In this document: positions 43,967 through 55,867 of the stretch, in pieces
Layout of the letters: the number at the start of each line of letters is the position of its first letter
Numbering within the stretch: the first letter of the stretch is position 1
Translations under genes and position numbers: made by a program
Assembly: GCA_025765595.1 (NCBI GenBank)
Contig: JAIVFH010000040.1
Span: 230,080 to 294,079, forward strand
Length of the DNA stretch: 64,000 nucleotides
Direction of reading: 5' to 3'
Source of the DNA: Obelidium mucronatum
Lineage: Eukaryota > Chytridiomycota > Chytridiomycetes > Chytridiales > Chytriomycetaceae
The notes under the pieces: generated by a model
Told to the model about the DNA's origin: nothing
Database searches by the model: none
The model's input: the letters and a program-made list of their open reading frames with translations, nothing else

Positions 43967-44719
43967 ATGAAAGTCAACTCAAATCACATTGTTCGGGGAG
44001 CATCGGCAATCCTTGTTCCTTACAAGGCACACCATGTAGAAACTTATCACAAGTGGATGATGGACCCGTTCCTGCTCGGTATGTTACGACCGTCATACAA
44101 GTGTAAGGAGGTTGAAAAGTTGAAAAGCCCATCTCAGAAATGACAGCTTCAGAGCCACTGTCAATCGAAGAAGAGTACGAAATGCAGAAATCTTGGGCCG
44201 TTGATGAAACAAAGCTTACATTTATCGTTCTGAGTCCTGGGATGGACGGCGCTAAGAACTCTTCGCCTGCCTCTGAAGTCGACATCCTCAAGGCTGGTAT
44301 GGTTGGAGACGTTAACCTGTATTTCACTGACTTTGAAGATCCGCTGGGAAAGCCAGAAATCGAAGTAATGATTGCTGGTGAGTTCTCAACACTTGAAGCA
44401 AGTTCAAACTGAAAGGAAAAGGAATGAATCAGAACCATCAATGAGAAGAAAAGGTGTGGGCCTGGAAGCGCTTCAACTCATTATGAAATACGCTATGCAG
44501 CATGTTCCGTCTATTCACACCTTTGTTGCCAAGATTTCACTCAAGAATGAGGCGTCGAGGGCACTGTTTACCCAAAAGCTGGGATTCATTGAAGTTCGCA
44601 TCGTAGAAGCTTTTGGAGAAGTTACTCTAGAAAAGACTGTGACCGCTGCTGACTTCAACGATTTGATGGATGTGGCAGACTATGATAAAATTGTTGAAGT
44701 GGTCACGGTTCAGGAATGA
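43967..44719 (+). CDS. NAT9: GNAT N-acetyltransferase, NAT9-like
   Basis: ATG at 43967 (MKVNSNHIVRGASAILVPYK). The first exon carries HHVETYHKWMMDPFLL, and the second starts MTASEPLSIEEEYEMQKSW, both diagnostic of NAT9, which is linked to microtubule stability in animals. The core continues KLTFIVLSPG ... GMVGDVNLYFTDFEDPLGKP, EIEVMIA, then after a short intron (about 44380-44430) EPSMRRKGVGLEALQLIMKY (acetyl-CoA loop RxxGxG as RRKGVG) and FVAKISLKNEASRALFTQKL. It ends IVEVVTVQE. The length of about 215 residues is normal and nothing is missing. Confidence 0.9.
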
Positions 44720-44834
44720 TACCAAGAAAATGCCACCTTTTCCTTATTAATTCACTGATTTACCTATATGTCTTTTTTTATTAATGGGAGTATTCCTTTT
44801 TTGCCATTTTTTTAACGACAATCCCTCATATTGA

Positions 44835-47800
44835 ATGGCCCACATGCTGACGCCTTCGGATCTCCATCGGATCCTTGTATCTGACATTATGGATATGAAA
44901 GCCGATATTCTCAGGCGAACCGACGCGTTATTGGCTCTGATTAGCACTTACGACAGAGGAGGAATCGCGTCGTCCAACCCATCATCGAAGCACTATTCCC
45001 CTCAGTCATTTGGAGCAGAACTATCTTCGGTCACCGCTTTGAATCAGCAGCTTCAGCTACAGCACCAGCAAAATATTCCTGACTCGCACCTTGATCTTGG
45101 TATTCGGTGGGACGAATCGGATTACACGGCTGATATTGACATCAACAAGTCTATCGCACCAAGTATTTTCAGGCATAAGGTTGATATTCGACGGAGCCCC
45201 ACATCAGGAAGCATGGCTCCTTCCACGCGGACAAGTAACGGGCCTCGAAGAGGATCAATTTTTAGCATTATGAATTCATTCAACGCAATAGAGCAGCCCA
45301 TTCCTATCTTAAGAAGTAAGAAGCAGACCATGATTTTCCCAACTATCATCGTCTGAAAAGAAAATATTTTGTAGAGCCCGAAACAAGGGAGGGGTCTCTT
45401 GCAAGTGGATTGAATCTGCAAGCCAGCAACGGAAAATTACAGCTTCCAGGAAGAAGCGCGACAAAAATGAGCAGAAGTAACAGCAGAATAAGAAATCCCA
45501 GCTCACTCAGCCGATCGCGTACTGTTGCTTCAAATGCAACAAACCAGCCTGCCTCTATCAGGTCCAGCGTTGGTGCTAGACCTGCTTCGAGTGCCGTCAA
45601 TGCCGTTAAAAAAGAGGATTTTCCAATCAATCTTCAAGAAAAGCGATCCAGTGTTCTGACATCGAGTATTATGGCGTCAGGGAGTTTGGGAAGAAGCTCG
45701 GATGTGAATAAGGTCAAAGAATCATCGTCAGCTGATGCCTTGGATGCATCGGCTCTGAAGATCACTGATGATGCCTTTCTATCAGATATCCCCAGAGACC
45801 AACAGGAATCTCAACAAATCAACCAACAAAAGTTGCCTACCACATTGAAAATAAAGACTCAGCTTCGACAGCTGCAGACAATCAGCAGCAAGAATACGCT
45901 TGAGGGAACGAGTTATTCAAGTGTGGGAATGGCGAGTCGCTCTCTTGCTGGTGGTGAGACTCAGTCAAGCGGTGTCAGTATATCCAGAGTTCCCATAAAA
46001 GATGCTGAAAATGGGCAAACGAAAGCTGCTGGAACTTCAGATCACCATATTGTAATGAATTCAACGGGTGATACTGGAAGTGAGCCACCAGACACCACCA
46101 GTGGCGGATATAATCGGATTCTTTTTTACTTTTTGGTTCCGGCTTTTGATAATAAGGGCGGAATTTTGACGTTGGATCAGTTTGACCAGTCCGACTTTGA
46201 TGACATCACCTTCAAGGAAAATGGGTTGCACCCAAAGTCCGTATTTTCTACGGTATGGGACTTTATCATGTCCAGTAAGTTGATAACAAGAGCTGGATAT
46301 GATCGCAAACCATATTTTGTATTAGTATTCTATTCGGCAGTTTTGTGGCTCGTTCCATTCTACATTGGCTATGAGGAAAATATCCCTCACTCCATTTTTA
46401 TTCCGTACGTCAAATATTTCGTGTCGGTGTGTCCACGAATCTTACGTTTTTTCCCCCAGAGTTGCGCTCATTTTCTCTGTTGATTCGTTGATAACATTCG
46501 TCACACCACAACCACAAGCACTCATAAACAAAATTTGTAGTTTCAGAGAGTACGAATCAATGCGACCGAATATCAGTCAATGGATCTTTTCGTGGCTGAA
46601 ATATCAGCTTTTTATTGACGCTCTTTCTATCGTTGAGTTCACATCATACTTGGTTGACATGGGTGTTGATTCGAGAAAATTCCTTTAGATACCTTTTGAA
46701 ATAATCCTAGAAAAAATTCCAGAAGCGAAATGGCTATCACTTTTTCATTTACTGCGCATGTATCGATTACCGTCGATGATGTCCCGTTGCGCCATTTTCA
46801 AACGATGTAGAACCAAACTGGAGGGGAAAATGGGGATGGGAATATCCACAGTGATACCAATCGCGATTGTTATCTTTTACTTTATACATGTGAATGCTTG
46901 CTTTATGTATTTGATTGGGAAGAGTACAGGGTTCATTGGATGGAGTGCGGTTTGGTTTGAAGCGAATACTGCAAACTTGGTGGACACTTATATTTGGACA
47001 ATCTTTCAGGTGATTTGATTTCGCTACATTTTTTTGTTAATGACTGTTTCTCCTTAAAACTGTGTAATTGCTAGGCTGTGGGGAATCTTTTTCCAATGTC
47101 ATTCAAGTATGAACAAAGATGCCTCCATACCAAGTACTCTGCAACTAAAAAGTAATCCATATATTTAGGCCACAAACTCCAGCCGAACAGCTTGCTGCTA
47201 TCGTATTTATTGTTTGTGGAGCTGTTTTGGTTTGTTTTTCAACAAAACAAAATGAGTTATTAACATCCAAAAAAAATCAATTAACAGTATGCTATATTTA
47301 TTGGATCTATTTCTTCAGCGGCAATGTCGATAGACTCGTCTGGTAGACTGTACAATCAAAAGATGGAGGAGTTGGTTGACTACGTCAAGTTCAAGAATCT
47401 GAGCGAGGAGACAAAGGAAAAGCTGATAAGTTATTATGAAACCAAATATCGCGGAAAGTATTTTGAGGAAGAGAATTTGTTGGCTGATATGAATGAGTCG
47501 TTGCGAACGGTAACCATAAAAAACACACTCGCCAACAGCATCAATATTTATTTCGAAGTGAAATTTATACAGGAGATATTGCATCAAAATACGAGAAGCT
47601 TAATTGAGAAGGTTCCATTTTTGAGGAGAAGCCAGCAAGATGGACGCGATGAGATTTTCTACAATAGGATCGCGACGGTATTGCGCGCACGCTATTTTAT
47701 TCCGGGTGATTTGATTACCATTCAAGGGGACTCTGGAAGTGAAATGTTCTTTATTTTGTCGGGAAAGGTCCACGTATTTGTGTGAGCAACTTGAATATCC

Positions 47801-48138
47801 ACCGATTCTGCAATAGTTTCTCACAGCGTCGTTTAGGAATGGGCATAAAGTTGTGTCTCTTTATGATGGTGCATACATTGGAGGTGAACCTTCGCGTGGT
47901 TTGCTATGCGATAGTAACTCCTTTACTTTCTTTAGAAGTGGCGCTGATCTCCAGAGTTCTTCGAACAGCTTCGGCACAAGCAGCTATGCCAACTGTAATG
48001 TATCGCTTAACATTTCAGGATTTCCACACCATCATATCAGAGTTTCCAGATATGCAGCTACGAATCAATAAGCTCGCGCTGGAACGCGAACGGATGATTA
48101 ACCATCAGCTGAAAAGTATCTTACATCCTGAAAAGTAA
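44835..48138 (+). CDS. HCN/CNG-like channel with atypical pore, copy 1 (intact)
   Basis: ATG at 44835 or 44844. The conserved head LHRILVSDIMDMKADILRRT precedes DLGIRWDESDYTADIDINKS, then a disordered Ser-rich region. A pre-S1 block (LVPAFDNKGGILTLDQFDQ; NGLHPKSVFSTVWDFIMS) leads to S1. S2-S3 contain FSVDSLITFVTPQPQ and CSFREYESMRPNI. S4 is LLRMYRLPSMMSRCAIFKRC with few Arg. S5 is VIPIAIVIFYFIHVNACFMY. The pore reads WTIFQAVGNLFPMSFKPQTP, with S-F-K in place of GYG. The C-linker (LYNQKMEELVDYVKFKNLSE; YYETKYRGKYFEEENLLAD) and cyclic-nucleotide domain (YIGEVALISRVLRTASAQA, keeping G-E and R-T-A) look functional. All junctions checked kept frame. The ionic selectivity cannot be predicted from the usual rules. 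Confidence 0.88.
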
Positions 48139-48352
48139 AGTTTCAGAATAAACTAGCTCTGACTTGATATCAAATTTTAATCATCCATAAATGGGTTGTA
48201 ACCCTGTGTTTTATTTGGAAAAAGCAGCAATGCCAACCGTTATCTATCGATTTGTATAAAGCAACAGAGTGAGAAAAAGATAAACCAGTAGAAATAAAAA
48301 ATCTTGACAGAAAAGAATTGTCTGATTTTAAAAAAACGTGTACCAGTGCTGG

Positions 48353-51300
48353 ATGCCACAACAACTTGTAAACCCCTCTGATGTTCAAAAAGCACTACTC
48401 TCGGATATTTTAGATATGAGGGCTGATATTATCCGTCGGACGGACGCGTTGATTGCCCTTCTTCGCAGTGAGGCGTTTGGCGGCCCATTGCCTCTCAATG
48501 TCCCAGCAACCCCCAACCCGGCAGCCCATCGCAGCTCTCTGTTTCTCAAATCTTTGAACAGAAAGTCTTTTACCGGTGTCTCAGTCGTAGCCCCATCCAC
48601 CGCTCCAATCGTGGCGAGAAAATCCAACACGAGCATGTTTGGTCAAGAAGAAGCATCGAACGAGCCCATGATTGTGCCCACTGATGATCCAAGCGACATA
48701 TCAACTTATTTGGATATGGGTGTACGGTGGGATGAGGCAGATTACGCAACGTCAGCCAGCAAACAAGTGCCACAAAATGCAGTCCATTATAAATTGGCTC
48801 GGAAGCGGCAAGCAATGAAAGCCAAGGGAGGAGGAGACGCAAAGCCATCCTCGATTTTTAAAATCATGAATACCAGTATGGCGAGTACGGGGACGTTTTC
48901 ATTGAGAAAGTTGAGGTCTCCTGAAGATTCTGTTACGCGACGATCGTCCGTGAGGGAAGGGCCGAACCGGGAGTCAGTACAATCCCGCATTTCTTCGAAT
49001 CAGCAAATAAACACGTCGCGGCAATCCATGCGGAAAAGTCCAAGTGAGGTGCTTCCAATTGTTCGCGTTCGCTCGTTTGGGTCTGTGAATTCAGTGAAAA
49101 AGACGGCGGAAGATAATAATGCTACGAACACGATTATTGTGTCGGACTCTTCACCGGGAGGTACACTCGGAAAGAGAAGAGCATCTCATTCTCTTTTGCT
49201 GGACCCTTCAAGGATATTGCCGACTGTTGTTGCAAGCTCAAAAGATGTAACACATCCCAGTACCAATATTTCAATAGTACAAACCGCGGCTGTGGGAAGA
49301 GCGAGCGCTGTTTCCGTTGGTATTTCATCGAATGACGATGTCCACCAAACGGAAACAATGACTGCAATTGAGAACGAGAATATGGCAAAACACGAGCAAG
49401 AAATGTATGAACACTTCACGCAATACGACAGGATTTTCTTTTATTTCTTGATACCCGCTTTTGATGGGAAGGGCCGGATTCTGACTCTGGATCAGTTTGA
49501 TCAAAGTGACTTTGATGGTATTTCGTTCCGACAAAATGGAATCCACCCCAAGTCTTGTTTCAGCACTTTGTGGGATTTCGGAATGTCAAGTATGGACGAT
49601 TAGCGCCCCATAATATCTGTACTGAAATACTTTCGAACCCATAGTTGTATTCATCGCCATCCTTTGGGCGATTCCTTTCATAATCGCCTTTCAGGAAGAA
49701 GTAGAAGCAAATATGATATCGGCTATATCAATTGGGTGAGTAGTCTACTGTAGAGGAATCAAAATATTATGCAATACGCAGGCCATTTCAACTTTAAAAC
49801 TGACTTTTTTTTGTGAAGTATTTCGGCCGTTTTCGTCCTTTGATTCGGCAGTTTCGTTCGTTTGTCCTCAGCCACAAGCAGAGTCAAGCCCATTATGCAG
49901 CTTCCGAGAATACGAGGCAATGAGACCGGATTTAGATGAATGGATGATGTATTGGATTAAGTACGTTGCGTTTTTGGACCTCATATCTGCGGTCAGTGTG
50001 TATCAATCTCCACCAGTTTTTTTTTTTTTTGCTGTAATTAAAAGAGCCATCAAATAGATACCCTTTGAATTAATACCCACAAGCAACCCCAACTTTGTCT
50101 ATTGCTTTCTCATACGGTTTCTCAGATTCTATAGACTCCCATCCATGCTGACGCGATGCGCCATTTTCAAACGAATAAAAACGCATCTCGAAGAATCGTT
50201 TGGAACAGGGATATCAACTGTCATTTCTCTCACTGCACTCATCTTTGCGTTTATTCATATCAACGCGTGTGCGATTTACATCACTGGAAAGGCTGGTGGG
50301 TTTGCTGGGTGGAATAATATTTGGCCGGACTTCAATGGTGCGTCGTATTGGCGGGTGTATTGCTGGACAGTTTTTCAAGGGGCTGGGAATCTGTTTCCCA
50401 TGTCATTGAAGTAAGTTGTTTATAGTAGAGTGTATATGCCTGATTATCGGTTCGTTTAGACCATTAACTGCTGCTGAGCAACTAGTTGCTATTCTTTTTA
50501 TAGTTTCTGGTGCCGTTTTGGTAATTTCTTTTTTTGTTTTTATTTTGGGGAATGAATGAATGAGTTTTGACGTCAGTAATATTCTTTAGTATGCTGTCTT
50601 TATTGGATCCATTTCTTCTGCTGCAATGTCGATCGATTCCTCTGGTCGGTTATATAATCAGAAAATGGAAGAACTTGTGGACTATGTCAAGGTACATATA
50701 CAGTTTTCTTAGCCTATGTACCAGCTCTGACACTAAAATTGGACGACAGTGGAAGAATTTGAGTGATGAAACAAAGAGAAAATTAGTCAGCTACTATGAA
50801 ACAAAGTATCGCGGGAAATATTTCGAAGAAGAGAGTTTATTGGCAGATATGAACGAATCACTGCGAACCGTATGTCCACAGACCCCACTGCATTTTTGTT
50901 TTTTGTTTTACGTCAACCAACACTCATAATCATGTCATAATCAGGAAATTTTGCATCAAAACACGCGAGATTTAATCGAGCAGGTTCCGTTCCTAAGAAG
51001 AACAAAGAATGATGGCAGAGATGAGGTGTTTTACAATGGAATTGCAAATGTCCTGCATGCGCGATATTTCATTCCTGGAGACTATATCACCAAGCAAGGA
51101 GACACTGGGCTGGATATGTTTTTCATTCTTTCCGGGAAAGTGCATGTCTTTGTGAATGGGCACAAGGTTGTCTCTCTCTATGATGGCTCATACATTGGAG
51201 GTTTAAGTTTTATTTTTCCATGAATAATGCGTTCTCCGTCATAGTAACGATAAAAAAACAGAGGTTGCATTGATAGCCAAGGGACAGCGAACAGCTTCTG

Positions 51301-51437
51301 CACGGGCGGCAATGCCTACGGTTGTGTATCGACTGACATTTCAAGATTTTCACACTGTGATTGAAGAGTTCCCAGATATACGGAAACGTTTTGATAAACT
51401 TGCAAAAGAACGTGAGAAAATGTTGAGTCGTTCATGA
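48353..51437 (+). CDS. HCN/CNG-like channel with atypical pore, copy 2 (one frame break)
   Basis: ATG at 48353 (MPQQLVNPSDVQKALLSDIL); the frame is open upstream only without ATG. It has the same head, YLDMGVRWDEADYATSASKQ, then a long disordered region and the pre-S1 block (PAFDGKGRILTLDQFDQ; NGIHPKSCFSTLWDFGMS). S4 is RFLRFYRLPSMLTRCAIFKR. The pore is WTVFQGAGNLFPMSLKPLTA with an intron splitting the Lys codon, as in copies 1 and 3. C-linker and cyclic-nucleotide domain are intact (GSYIG spliced to EVALIAKGQRTASARA); it ends KEREKMLSRS. At about 49838-49842 (a T run) one extra base breaks the S2-S3 segment that reads IFSVDS in copy 1. It may be a sequence error or a true lesion. If true, the gene is dead. 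Confidence 0.8.
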
Positions 51438-52141
51438 AATAAAAAAACCTACGATGTCACCACCTTTATTCCCGTCAAAAAAGTAGTAACGCTGCTACGC
51501 CTGTTGCTTCGACGGAATCGACCTCAAAGCATACAAGAATGACGTTGATACGCGTAAAACAGGCAACAAATCCACAAAAGGTGAATCAAGGGCGATCAAT
51601 AGCAATGCCCGCTTTCGCCAAAAGAGACCCAATTCAATGCCTTCCGCGCAAAAAAAGAAAGGATTCTATGCATCTGGCGTCTATTAGGGCGATTGGAAGG
51701 GAGGGCATCAGCCAATTTCGATATCCGACTTTATACTTGATTTTTATCTTGTGCAGTATTGGTCCGGCTGACTTTCATTGAATACATCCTGACCGAGCTG
51801 CCCTTATGGAATACTGGTCCCCTTCACTGATTTGACGAGTGACACGTAAGATCCAATCTTTGCTCATGTAAGAAGCTGTCATTATCTGTGCATTATCATC
51901 TGACGTACACCCATTTTCATTATATCCTAAACGAATATCCAAAAATGCGGATAAATCAAGAAGGATCGACAATTAATAATGATGATGACACAGAACGAAA
52001 ATGATGTTGTTGATAACAAAAGGATAGAAGCAAATATAACTCTATGTTCCGTAAGAATTAAGGATGAAAAGCACGTTTCCAGAATTTAGATTTTGCATCA
52101 AATTATTTAGTAGTTGGAATGACAATTGTCTGAAAATCCCG
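51438..52141. other. Gap after channel copy 2 with a possible decayed C-terminal tail
   Basis: 704 bp. From 51484 one frame reads NAATPVASTESTSKHTRMTL and stays open for about 90 codons, basic in composition, out of frame with copy 2. It may be an old tail of that gene or chance. Nothing recognised in 51800-52140. Confidence 0.3.
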
Positions 52142-55100
52142 ATGTTGACCCAAACTGAGCTGCATCGGGCTCTGATCGCAGACATTATCGAACTGCGGAC
52201 GCAAACCATCTTCAAGACAGACAAACTGCTGAGTATGCTAGGGGGCGGACCGGGTATTCCCCTAAGCGGGCTTGCCCGCGTGCAGCTCGATCACCCGAAG
52301 CCGCTCAAGGCCACCAAGAAGGCCAAGATGCAGAAGTCGCACTTTGACCTCTGGCCTGCGCTGGGAGCCCGAGGACTACGCGGCGGCAGGCGGCGGCGGC
52401 GACGCGAAGCCGGCGGGGGTCTTCTCGGCGGAATCCAAGGCGTCGACGCTGTCGCTGGACGGCCGCGCGTCGCACTCGTCCGCGAGCTTCCCGGACCAGC
52501 CGCCGCGCGTGCCTAGGACGTCCCTGACGAAGGCGGGCCTGGTTCATCCGGGCGGCCAGGGGAGGCGGCGCGCGTCGCTGGCCGCAGACGCGCAGCTGTC
52601 GCCGCTGGCGGCGCCGCCGGCCCAGGCAGTCAGCCGCACGCCGTCGCAGTGTTCGCAGAGAGAAGCGTCAGAGCCCGCTGTTAATTAATAATGCGCTGAG
52701 TCTGCCCGACGCGTCTGTCCAGCCATCGGCAAATAACATTGGGGATTCGTCGGCGGTCGATATACCGCCTGTCGAGACTGTAGGCGGCCGAAAATAAGTA
52801 TAAATCAGAAAATGATGTCAACAGTCTGCTACATCCCCCTCAGTCTCCGCCTACGCTTCCGTCGATAACAATCATTGAAATAACATCCGCGCAAGATGAC
52901 GAAGAGCCCAGTCTTGCCAAACCGCAATCTCTATGCGTTTCTAATCACAGCTCTAGTAATACCAACTCATTGCAAAGATCGACCACCTCAAAACTAAGCA
53001 GTAACCAGAAAGACCCAGTCTCACGAAAAGTGTCAAGGAAAGTAGGCCTCAAGGATTCATCCTACTCGTTTGAATCCCGCAATGATCAATCTAAAAACGA
53101 TATGAGCGAAGACGGAAACGGCGATGACGACAACAACTATGATGATGATGATGATGATACGGATTCCAGTTCTGAAAGTGTAAATAGTTCCATCTTGCCA
53201 AACTATGTTATGGCAAGCAATCCGAATCAGCAAATTATTGGAACAGATTCTTCAATCAGTATCAACAGATACCCCAGCGCATTAAGATCTAAAGTCTATA
53301 AACCATCTGTAGTAGCTCAATACGCTGCACGAAAAGCAATCTTGAAGATGCCAATGGCTCATGCCGATGCACCCGATGAAAAGTTTTCACAACGAGGAAT
53401 CAACAAAAGTCCAGACCTTCCGTCCTCTGGAGTTCCACCAACCACCACGCCGCTTCCGCCACCACCTGGTCCTGTTCCCATACAGCCGCGGCAAATACAG
53501 GAACAAGTGTCGTTAATGTATCATACGTATTTAGTTTGGCTCTTGATTCCGGCGTTTGATATCAAGGGACGGAAGCTTACGATGGATCAGTTTGATTTGA
53601 CGGATTTTGATGATATTACGTTTCTGTTTAATGGGTTGCATCCGAAATCTTATTTTAGTACAATGTGGGACTTTATGATGACGAGTTTAGTAGTAGTTTC
53701 TATCGCCGATCGCCAAAGGCGGGATTTGCGCTGAAGGCGTGTTTGTTCTCCATCTTGTCTCGCCTTGGGGCGATAAGTTCTACTTGCATTATTGATTCTA
53801 AACTCTTTTGCAAAAAAAAAAAAAATTACAGTTCTATATTTTATTTGCTTGTGGATCATTCCCTTCATTGTATGCTACAACTCTGACATATCGATTGAAT
53901 TCTCGTTGTATCTATCGCTGATTGTATCGACAATCTTTGCACTTGACTCCATTATATCTCTATTGACGCCTCAACCGTCCTCCATCAACGTAATGTGCAG
54001 TTTTCAAGGAGTACGAGTCCATGCGGCCGAACATTGAAACTGTGGGTGATACATTGGTTGAAGTCGCAGCTTGTTTTGGATGTTGCATCAGCAGTTGAGT
54101 AACACCTACTTTTTTTACACTCTTTCCATAAGAACTCTTACAACCAACCCAACAACCAAAAAAAAATACTATAAAACATTATTTTTTTTAGTTTCCTTTT
54201 GAACTCATCTTCCAGCACTGGGATAACTACATATTCCTATTCCTGCTACGCCTTCTGCGATTCTACCGACTCCCCAACATGATCAAGCGATGCGCGTTCT
54301 ACCGAAACATGAGAAACCAAATCGAATCGAAAATGGGGGCGGGGATATCCAAAGTGATACCGATCGCAATCGGCATGTTCTTTTTCATACACATTAATGC
54401 GTGTACAATCTATTATAGCGGGAGAGTCACTGGGTTTGTGGGGTGGGGTCAATTATGGATGCATAGGGATATGGCGAATATTCATGAGTATTATACGTGG
54501 ACGTTTTTTCAGGCGACTGGGAATATTTTTCCAATGTCGTTCAAGTATGTTGTTGTGATTTTTTTTTTTTGTATATCTCGTTCCGCTAGGGTTTTTTTTT
54601 TTTTATTTGAACTTTGTGTTTCTTTTCCTTTTTTGTAGACCTCAAACGCAAGTGGAACAGGTTCAATCCATCATGTATATCGTATTTGGTGCTGTTCTGG
54701 TAAGTCCCTCTTTTCTCCTTTTTTTTCTTCATCCCCTCGATCGCACCTCAAAAAATCTTCTAACTGCCATAAAAAAAAAACCAACCCCCTCATTAGTACG
54801 CTGTGTTTGTTGGTTATGTATCATCTGCAGCAATGTCGCTAGACGTATCAGGTCGATTATACCAACAGAAAATGGAAGAACTCGTGGAATACGTGAAATG
54901 GAAAAAGCTGGGTGAAGAAACAAAAGACAAACTGATTAGTTACTATGAAACCAAATATCGAGGCAAGTATTTTGAGGAAGAGACGTTGTTGGCGGATATG
55001 AATGAGTCGTTGCGGACTGTAAGTTTTTTTTTTTTTTTTATCGAGGGAAGGGAAATCAAAGTGTTACTGAACGTGAGTTTTCTTTTTTTTTTTTTTTTTG

Positions 55101-55756
55101 GATAGGAAATATCATTACATAATACACGGGCATTGATTGAAAAAGTGCCCTTCTTGCGGCGGATAGAGAATGATGGGAGAGATGAAATCTTTTTAGTCGG
55201 ATAGCAACTGTTTTGCATGCTCGATATTTCATACCAGGGGACTTTATCACTCAACAAGGTTGATTCTTTTGTAATCAAGATTTACCAAGAAAGATCAGAA
55301 AGACTGATTATTTTTGTTATTATTATCAGGTGATAGTGGGTCTGACATGTATTTTTTGCTCTCTGGGAAAGTAAATGTGTTTGTAAATGGATCCAAAGTC
55401 GTTTCTCTCTATGACGGATCATTCTTTGGAGGTAAGAGTCCTTCTCAATTAAATAACCCTATGGTTCCACCCTGAACTGGAATGATCAAAAAATAGAGGT
55501 TGCACTGATAACAAGGGTATTGCGAACAGCAACTGTTCAAGCGGCAATGCCGTGTGTATTATATCGGTTGTCCTATATAGATTTCCATTCCGTCATTGGA
55601 GAGTTTCAAGACATGAAGACTCGGATATTGAAATTGGCGCAGGAGAGAGAACGGATGATGGCGAAGCAGGCGCAAGCTACTACACCGGCGGTAGCGGCGC
55701 TAAGAAAGAGTTCTAGAAGTGCAGCTCACTTAAAGAGTGCCTTGAGTGTTGCCTAA
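52142..55756 (+). pseudogene. HCN/CNG-like channel with atypical pore, copy 3 (several frame breaks)
   Basis: ATG at 52142 (MLTQTELHRALIADIIELRT). It carries the family blocks PAFDIKGRKLTMDQFDLTDF, NGLHPKSYFSTMWDFMM, S4 FYRLPNMIKRCAFYRNMRN, and pore WTFFQATGNIFPMSFKPQTQ. C-linker and cyclic-nucleotide domain read well (LEETKDKLISYYETKYRG-like; GEVALITRVLRTATVQA). Frame is lost at about 52352 (extra base in the segment that reads HLDLGIRW in copy 1), somewhere in 52680-52800, at about 54008 and 54040 (S2-S3, CSF-EYESMRPNIE), and at about 55190-55195 (one T short before the cyclic-nucleotide pocket). The N-terminal exon is very GC-rich. Several breaks are not in long homopolymers, so pseudogenisation is more likely than error. 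The intron at 53697-53830 holds the hairpin cluster. Confidence 0.7.
53704..53772. repeat. Hairpin cluster in an intron of channel copy 3
   Basis: CGCC-AAA-GGCG at about 53711-53720, and CGCC-TTG-GGGCG followed by ATAAG at 53761-53775. Same pattern as the importin, Sen1 and BRF1 introns. Confidence 0.65.
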
Positions 55757-55867
55757 TAAATGACGTGATTAGAAGGAAGTAAAAAAAAAAAACTGTGGTT
55801 TGATGATAGTTTGTCAACAAATTCAAAGTGAAGGAGGGATTTACACGAGAGACCGTTTGAACGAGAA

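Noticed and set aside
51780..51972. Short minus-strand frame in the gap after channel copy 2
   Set aside because: 65 codons, no recognisable motif and no splice partner; consistent with chance.
53101..53170. Asp-rich repeat (GATGATGATGA) considered as a possible CRISPR-like or regulatory array
   Set aside because: It is a coding run of Asp codons in channel copy 3 with no spacer structure. No CRISPR array is expected or seen in this eukaryotic window.
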